Assembly: GCA_024760905.1 (NCBI GenBank) | Contig: CM045734.1 | Location: forward strand, 37,221,064 to 37,285,063 | DNA length: 64,000 nucleotides | Reading direction: 5' to 3' | Origin: Plotosus lineatus | Lineage: Eukaryota > Chordata > Actinopteri > Siluriformes > Plotosidae | Shown here: positions 30,808 through 39,100 of the stretch, piece by piece | Position numbering within the stretch: the first letter of the stretch is position 1 | Layout: every line of letters begins with the position of its first letter | Notes under the pieces: model-generated | Told to the model about the DNA's origin: nothing | The model's input: the letters and a program-made list of their open reading frames with translations, nothing else | The model's database searches: none | Made by a program: the position numbers and the translations under genes

Positions 30808-31205
30808 TTGTATAACTGAGATAGAGTTATAAATAAAGATGTAGTGTATGTGTTAGCTATATTTAACTACAGTACATTATTAATTGTTGTTGTGTGTTCT
30901 TTTTGTTGTTGTTGTTGGGTTTTTTCGAGGAGTAAATGTGCTCACGTGTTGTTGTGCTGCTCAATGTGACTTGCATTGCACGTGCGCGCGCACACACGCA
31001 TATTGAGAGAGCATCATGTTCTTAATATGACACACCGATGCTAACAATCCATGTTTTGATGATCTGTGCCAGATTACTGCTCTGCACTTTACCTTGTTAC
31101 ATTCTGCAAACACTACATCCAGATTGTGGTGGAGAGATGACGTATGACCGTCTCATTCTCACAGTCATGTGCACTCCGCATGCACGCGCGCGCATACACA
31201 CATAT

Positions 31206-31245
<40 letters not shown>

Positions 31246-31332
31246 TCTTGTTCTTTTCTCCCCTCCTCCCATTCTCAGTTTTCTCTCGATTTCTAGTCTT
31301 TGCCTGCCCTCTAAAGGCCAAGAGGCTGCTTA

Positions 31333-31374
<42 letters not shown>

Positions 31375-32249
31375 CAAGTTCCTCAAGTGGCAAAATCACA
31401 AACATGAATTCTTCTGCTTATCTTCTATTCTGTTTGTATCAAAAATGTGCAAGACATACGAAGCCTAATTACAGACATTCACATCTAATCCTTCAGGTGT
31501 TTTTTTAATCTGCCAATCAGTTTTTCCATAGTAAGCCAATACCTGGGTTCACTTCAATCACTCTCCAAGATGCACAAGCCAATATCGTAGTAAATTCAAG
31601 CCAGTTGTGTGTGTGTGCTGACAGATGTGGATTTCATGGGCTGTTGTGAAGAATGGGCAACAGCTCATCCCATCATCTTTGGGGAGGAAGACCTGCACGT
31701 AGTGTGCATTTATCAGCGATTGCTTTGTGTGTATGTTTGGTCCTGTTCGGAAAAGTGCACGCGCCTTAGATTTTGTCACATTCCAGGGTTTGGCCTGTCA
31801 GATGCTTTGACATGGCAGAGGCAGGGAGGAGCTCTCTGTCTAAGTCACTGGGTTCGATGCAGGACACCATGAGAAAGTAAACCGAAGCAAGTGCTGTCTC
31901 ATCCTGATTTTAAACCAGACACTCGTCTGGCACAGAATATGAAAAGCTCTTCTTTCTCATATTTATGCATGCTGGCATTTCCAAGGATGTAGATTTTAAT
32001 TACTTTCCTAAATGCTCAATGCCGGTTCATGTTTTTCTTCCAATTTAAATAAGGCCGCAGCGCAGAACTTGTACAACTGCTTGTGCATTATGGTCTGTCT
32101 GAGTGTTTTGCAAGGATTTGTGTCCCTTTTGTTGAAGTCCTTCAGGGTTATTTGGCTGGAGGAGGCCATGCTAATAAGGAAATGTTATTATTAAATGTTA
32201 TTTCCTATTTTGTTGTGCTAGTTTTCAGATGGAACATTATGTATTTTGG

Positions 32250-32289
<40 letters not shown>

Positions 32290-34567
32290 TTTTTTATTAT
32301 TATTACTACTATTATTATTAATAATAATAATCACAAAATCAACTTTTAATGTGAAAAGTGTATTTTCAGGGAAACTTGCTGAGTGTACTTGATTTTTTTG
32401 GATCTAGTTTTCTGAAGCAGTGGTGTGTCGGGGACCTTTTCTGAAGAAGTCACTTCCATCTGACCCATAGTGCCCATTACCATGCTCGTGATTTTTGTTT
32501 TCTAATAAACTCGGCTGGTTGTAATTCACAAAATATAAACACTTTGGTCATTTAACCCTCAGTTAACCAAGTCCCTTTCTACTTGTGTTAAAAAAAAAAA
32601 ATTCTCTACGCAGTAAAGATATTTGAGGGGGAAAAATAGCAAAGTTCTTTCTCGGCTATTAACCCTTTAATTTCCTGTAGCAGAAATGCTTTCTTCATTA
32701 TGATCACATGTTAATAAAAGCAGTCTTTCCTTGTACTGAAAGCTATATATCAGACTCGCTGCTCCACCTGCACGAGAGTAAAAAACACCTGCTACCACAA
32801 ATCTTTTGGGTCCTATCGGATCCAGTTCCCGATGCGCATCTACTTTGAATACTAAAAAGTCTTTAACAGATATTAATAGTTGTGAACATCCAGATGTTTA
32901 TGAAAATGAATGTATTTTTATTTTTAACTTCTTTACCGTCCCTTGAGACAGCTTGTTATTTCGCCCATAACCAGAAACAGTCAACACTGATGTTGAGTAG
33001 CGTACATGGTTTCTAGTTTATAATATAATGGGCCGGTCAGAACAGAGCAGCTGGTGCATTTTCAGGAGCTAATTTTCAGCACCTTCTCTTCTATAACCTT
33101 GAATTGCTTGAGTTTATTTGTTATGTTGCTACAAAAAGCTGTCTGTGCCTAAAATGTTCAAGGTCTTGCAAGAAGAAGTAATAATACCCAAGGAAAACTG
33201 ATTTTTACAGATGTGCCATATACCACTTTCTCGTGATTTAAAAGTGCTGCAAACGTAGGGTTGGATAACTTCGCTTCTTAACGTGACCCCTGGTTTGTGT
33301 CAGGACTTCTGAAGCGACACCTGTTTGAAAAGCCTGCACTTTTTGTTTCGAGAAAAAATTTCAGGCGTAAACCCTTTACAGGAAGTCTCTGCTACTGATT
33401 AGCTGAATTCTAACGAAAACTTTTTATGTTTTGCATCTCGGCATCTGGGTCTGTGACCTAAACTTAAAGAAGTAAATGTGCTCATTGACAAAACAGAAAG
33501 ATGCAAACCACAGGCTTTTTTCAGTGATCCTGAACTTACTCTGTAACCTGTCGCTTTGCATTAAAGTAACACAAATTTCTTGCAAATTGTTTTCGAACCC
33601 AAAGGTCCTGTAAAACTGCCAAATTTAAATATTGCGTGGCCATTTTTTTGAAAATGTGCAAAATACTGAATTCAGTGTTTCCCTTTCAGTTTGCAGGGAA
33701 CCTGTCTTTCTGAATAAAGTTAAAAATAACAAGGTGCTACGTACTGCCATCAATAAATATTGTACAGTAGACATTTCTGTATTCTTGCGCAACCACATTC
33801 CCGGGTAGTCGCAGTGCAGTCACATCCCATAATGCATCAGTCTTATGAGTCATTCAAACAAAAACCTTTCTTACCATTCTAACTTAAAGTGGCTCGAACT
33901 CCGCGTGCCAGTTCACTGGATGCATTTCAAGAATGGTTGCACTGATTAAAAGAATTTGAGAATAGAGGAATTTCGAAGGGAAACATTTGTCTAATTACTA
34001 ACTAAACTGTGATCTCGTATCAGCAAACTATAGCACAGTATATTTAAATAGTTCTACAGTTTTTTTTTTTTTTTAAACAATCATACGCACCAATTCGGTT
34101 CTCATTCTCTTGATGCCAGTTACTCTGGAGTTTGATGCTTTAGAACAAATGATTCGAAGCACATAAAGAAAAAGAGTAAACAATTGGATTAGTCATAAAT
34201 ACAAAAACCAAATCCTTTCACTGTGTGCCGGCTATTTCTGGGGAGGAATCCTGCTGTCATTATGGCGTATATACCTTACGTCTTGATAAGCCGAGTTATT
34301 CTTATATGTAATGCAAAGGAATCTGTTTAAAGTTAAATTTTTCGCACCCTGGTTGACATCCAGTGCTGACTGCGAAGAACACATTCATACAAACTCCTTT
34401 CAACCACCTTTATAGCCGCCTTGCTTCATAAAAATGCTTCCTCAAAACAAGAAACTCCGCTTGATGTACTTCTCGTGAAGTTCTATTTCAGCTTTGTTCT
34501 CCTCCCGGACTTTCCTTCTTCCTCTATTTTCTTTCTCGGTGGAGGTTTCCTAATTGCTCAGATGCTC

Positions 34568-34599
<32 letters not shown>

Positions 34600-36069
34600 G
34601 TGTATGGAAATGACCTGTCAGCGTGTACACTGCATGTGACCTCGAACACAAACAGCTTTTCACGCCTGTGCTTTTAAAGTAATCGGGTGCTGAGGAGGAA
34701 TTATAGAGACGTTTGTTTACCAGGTTTGCCGGATCCTCACCTGACACACTTGTTTGTGACTGAAAACCTGGTCTTTTTCTCAAATGCATAAAACAGTCTT
34801 ATTGGCTTCTGACAGCAGCATCAACATTTTCACTCGCGGCTTTGCCAGAATAGTGCTGCCAAGTTCATAAATGGGTTTAGGAGTCAAGTGCCATCAAATG
34901 TAGTTTTCTTTAGAAATACAGTGACTGAAAGCACACAAAGAGGCCACACTTGATGTGGGCTGATCAAACTCTACTTTGTGCTCAAATGTCTGACTAAAAG
35001 AGAAATCTAATTAATAGTAGCTCAATAGAGAGCTATGCACAGCATGCATGAACATACAAATATATATTTTTTCATCCCTTGTAAAACTGGAAAAAAACAT
35101 CTTGATAAATGCTTATGGATCATATTTGCCCTTGAGACATAAAAATTACGAACTTCAGACAGAATATCCATATGTATATTTGTAAATATGTGAAAATGAC
35201 AGTTTCGTCATTTTTAATCTTTCTTTTAGTATTTATTTATTTGTTTTTTTTTTATTTTTTCACACAAATTTACAACCAGGTATTGAGAAGCTTGGGGCCG
35301 GTGGTGTAGTGGTTAGAGTGCTGGGCTCATGATCGGGAGGTCGTGAGTTCAAATCCCACTTAGACCCCCACTGTGCTAGGACCCCTGGGCAAGGTCTTAA
35401 CCACAAGTGTGCCTCTGTTCACCCAGCAGTATAAATGGGTACCAGTAAAAATATACTGGGAAGGTAACCTGCGATGGACTAGCGTCCCATCCAGGAGGAG
35501 TTGAACTCCTAGTTGCTTCACGCTACAGAAACCGGGGATAAGCACCGGCCTGATGAGCCACCATGGCTCGGGTGTAAAAAACCCAACAGACTTTACGTTA
35601 CCTATTGAGAAGCTTGACCTATTTAGGAGATTTAAGAAAACCTTCCAAGCTTCTTGTTGATAAGATGCCCAGAATGTGTTTTACTTTCTTGTTGACCTGT
35701 AGTTTTGACTTGTACTTTAATGAGAGAAGGAGCTGGTACGTCCAGGCTGTCGACACTGACCATTGGCTTTTGTGTCACATTTTTTGAATTAGTTTAGTTG
35801 TAATTGCTATTTTGGCTTTATTACACTGTACCTTCTGTCACCATCAACTTATATTGGTATTTGGACTGTGAAAGTCTGTGTATTGGTGTTGTTTTATAGG
35901 TAGTGACAGATATGCAGTGTGTGAAACAACACTGTAGAAAACTGCTCGATTAGGTCAATGTCAGTGTGTGACTTGATCAGAGTAGCCATCATTTCATTGT
36001 CACAACCAGTTTGCCATGGAGTGTGAAGCAGTAGCCCAAAGGGACAAGTGGCAGGCAGATCATTTCTTT

Positions 36070-36132
<63 letters not shown>

Positions 36133-39100
36133 CGTCCATCTGTCCATCTACAAGTGACCCCCGCATGAACCCTACTGTATTTTTACTCATTAACTTTAAA
36201 CCATTTTAAAGTTTATTTTATTAACGTATTATTTTAATGATGATGTCATGAGGAATTAACAAACCTTTTGTTTTAAGTCACACTTGTGCCACTAGGGTGG
36301 TAGAACCTGGATAAACTAGAGAGCAGTGGTAGCCCAACCCTGTTGCTGGAGCTCACCCTCCCTGAAGACTTTAGCTCCTACCATAATGGTGCCTTCCAGA
36401 CAGATCCGAGTAATAATTTCAAAGTCTTAAGTTCTGATTTGATGGTCTGATCGGCATGATTGTGGTTGAAGCGAAAATCTTCAGGGAACTAAATCTCCAG
36501 GAACATATATATGGACACCGTTAATATAGAGTGCTGTCCAGGTAGCTGCAGTGCTGCCTTCGTAGAATGCTATTTATAGGGTAATTTTCAGTTCATTTGC
36601 TTTTGCATCCATCAGCTGGAAATGTAGCACAATTGGCTAAATTCTGAGAGGTGGGCAGTCCTTAGCACTGTTGTTAAACTGACATGACGGAGACTTGATT
36701 TATGTATTGTGCTGTGGTTTTGTGAAAACGTCGGGCACATGGGCATCACTCACTAATGCACTCATTAGGCTGAACTGCTTAATGCTAGTATTAGGGTAGC
36801 AGGGAGGCTGGAACCCAACTCAACCACACTGAACAAAAGGCTGGGTACACCCTGAACAACTCACTAGACCAGGGGTCACCAACCTTTTTGAAACTGAGAG
36901 CTACTTCATGGGTACCAATTAATGCGAAGGGCTACTAGGTCGATACACACCTCTGAAATTACAAATTTGCTCAATTTACATTTAATTAGATTTAATTAGA
37001 TGTTATTATTAATAATTAATGATATTCATCTATGTGAAGATATTGACTTGATTTAAAAATATATTCAAAAAAATTATATGCAGCTCAATGGAGAGTGGCG
37101 CTGTCCTAAAAATGGGCCTGTCCTAAAAATAGCAGTGAACAGGTCCGCGGGCAACTTATATTGTCCTTGCGGGCTACCTGGTGCCCACGGGCACCACGTT
37201 GGTGATCCCTGCACTAGACCATCGCAGGGAAATTGACAATAATAGTGTACCAAAATATCCTAATTATCACGGTACAGTGAGTAGCACACAATGGTAGAAT
37301 TCAAAATACTGTAGACCAGGTCATGGAAATTAGACATCCTCTATTTTTAAGGAAAGAAAAGGAGGTGTGAAGTGTATCGCTTATCATGTATTAATATACA
37401 GGGATCCCTTACTTTCCGTAGTTAATGGGGACGGAGACCCCCGTGACTGCTGATTTACATGAAGTAGGATCGAAGCCCCTTACTGACATATACATACATG
37501 TATATGTGTATATAATATCAATAAATACATATTCAACTCTATAAATACTTATGCATTATTTTTGAATGTTTAATTGTTATAAGATGTAAATAAAATATAA
37601 ATACACACGTAAGTACGGTCATCCCTTGCCACTTCGCGACTTGAAGTTTGTGGCCTCAGTGCATCGCAGTATTTTCCATAAGTATCCAAAATCAAAAAAT
37701 ATTCATAAAAATTTCAAAACTTGCATGTACGCAAGCGGAAGGCAGGGACCCAAGGCAGGCTGCGTCCATTGTTTACAAATGACAGACTGAACGTGCCCCT
37801 CCTTCAGTCCCAGTTCAGGCAGGGACCGCCCACTTGACTCAATCTCGCAAGCTGATTGGCTTAGACGCGTGATGCTGTAGCCTCACACATTCCCGCGGGA
37901 ATTTTTCTGATTTTGTGATCTCATAGTGTAGTTTTGTTGGGGGGTTTTGGGTTGGTTTGTGTTTGTTTGTTTGTTTTTGCATAATTGGCCCTTTGCAGAA
38001 TTTTCCTTAACCTTTCCTCTATTTTTCCTTAATTTCCTTATATTTCGATGAATATTTTTGAAAAACCCGCGATGACCTGAAGCCACAGGAACCCAAGCGC
38101 GAAGTAGCGGGGGATCACTGCACTATGTCAAAAAGATGCTTTGTGTTTAGGGTATGTGATTTGGTATTAATGTTATTGTTGCACAGTATATTGTATCCAA
38201 GTATACTCGTATAGTATACAAGACACGGTGTCAACGCCATCTTCAGTAGTATTGGCTTATAATGGTTTCACTGAATACGGCTAGTTTCAGGTGAAGTCTA
38301 TAACAAACTCTGCAGTTATGTTTTCTCCCTGTCAAATTATATGATGAAAATCCTCCAAAATCAGATCTACAATTAAAGAAAATTTCCACATTCTGCTCAT
38401 GTTATGTATGTGGCCTAATGGAGCAAATAGGGCTGCATAAATATTCTTCAAAGCGAGCTTGAGAGAATACATTTTTCAGTCCATTACCATACTTCTTTTA
38501 TCTTTCACCAATGGCACGTCCATGTTTGTTTTGTGAGTTTTGTGTAATCTTGTCCTGTGCTTCTAATGGTGGCTTTTATAGGATTGTTGTAGCAGTGAGT
38601 GTAGTGACACTGCCAGAATTTTATTCGAAGCTGGTTTGTTTTGCTGTGACTAAAAAAAAAAAAAAAATCCTACAGCACCCTGATTATAATGGACAACTCA
38701 CTTTCTTTTGATTTGCCGTTTTATCACGGAAATACTAAAAACTGCAAGTAAATCAGACCGTAACGTTTATCTACTGCTGTTTTTGTAGTTAGTATGTTAC
38801 AGTTGAGGCTCGACAACAAGGGCATCCTTCCCAACCACATGTCATGTGATCAGAAACTAGGGTAAGAGTAGTTCTGGGTTTGACTTAATCATGTTCGTGC
38901 TGTGTCAGATCGCACTGCCACCAAATGTCCTTTTAGAGACAATAACTTGTTCTTTCAAATTGTTCAATGTTGGTAAGACACTCTAGTTGGCACTTAAACC
39001 AGAAATGACATTGATTTTGTTTGAAAACAAAATCAGTGACACTGCTGTGCTCAGAACAGCATATCGACCAGACAATTTCACTCCAGCTGTGTTCCTGGGA

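Noticed and set aside
31038..31508. 156-codon open frame
   Set aside because: Built on (CA)n and (TG)n arrays, which stay open by composition.
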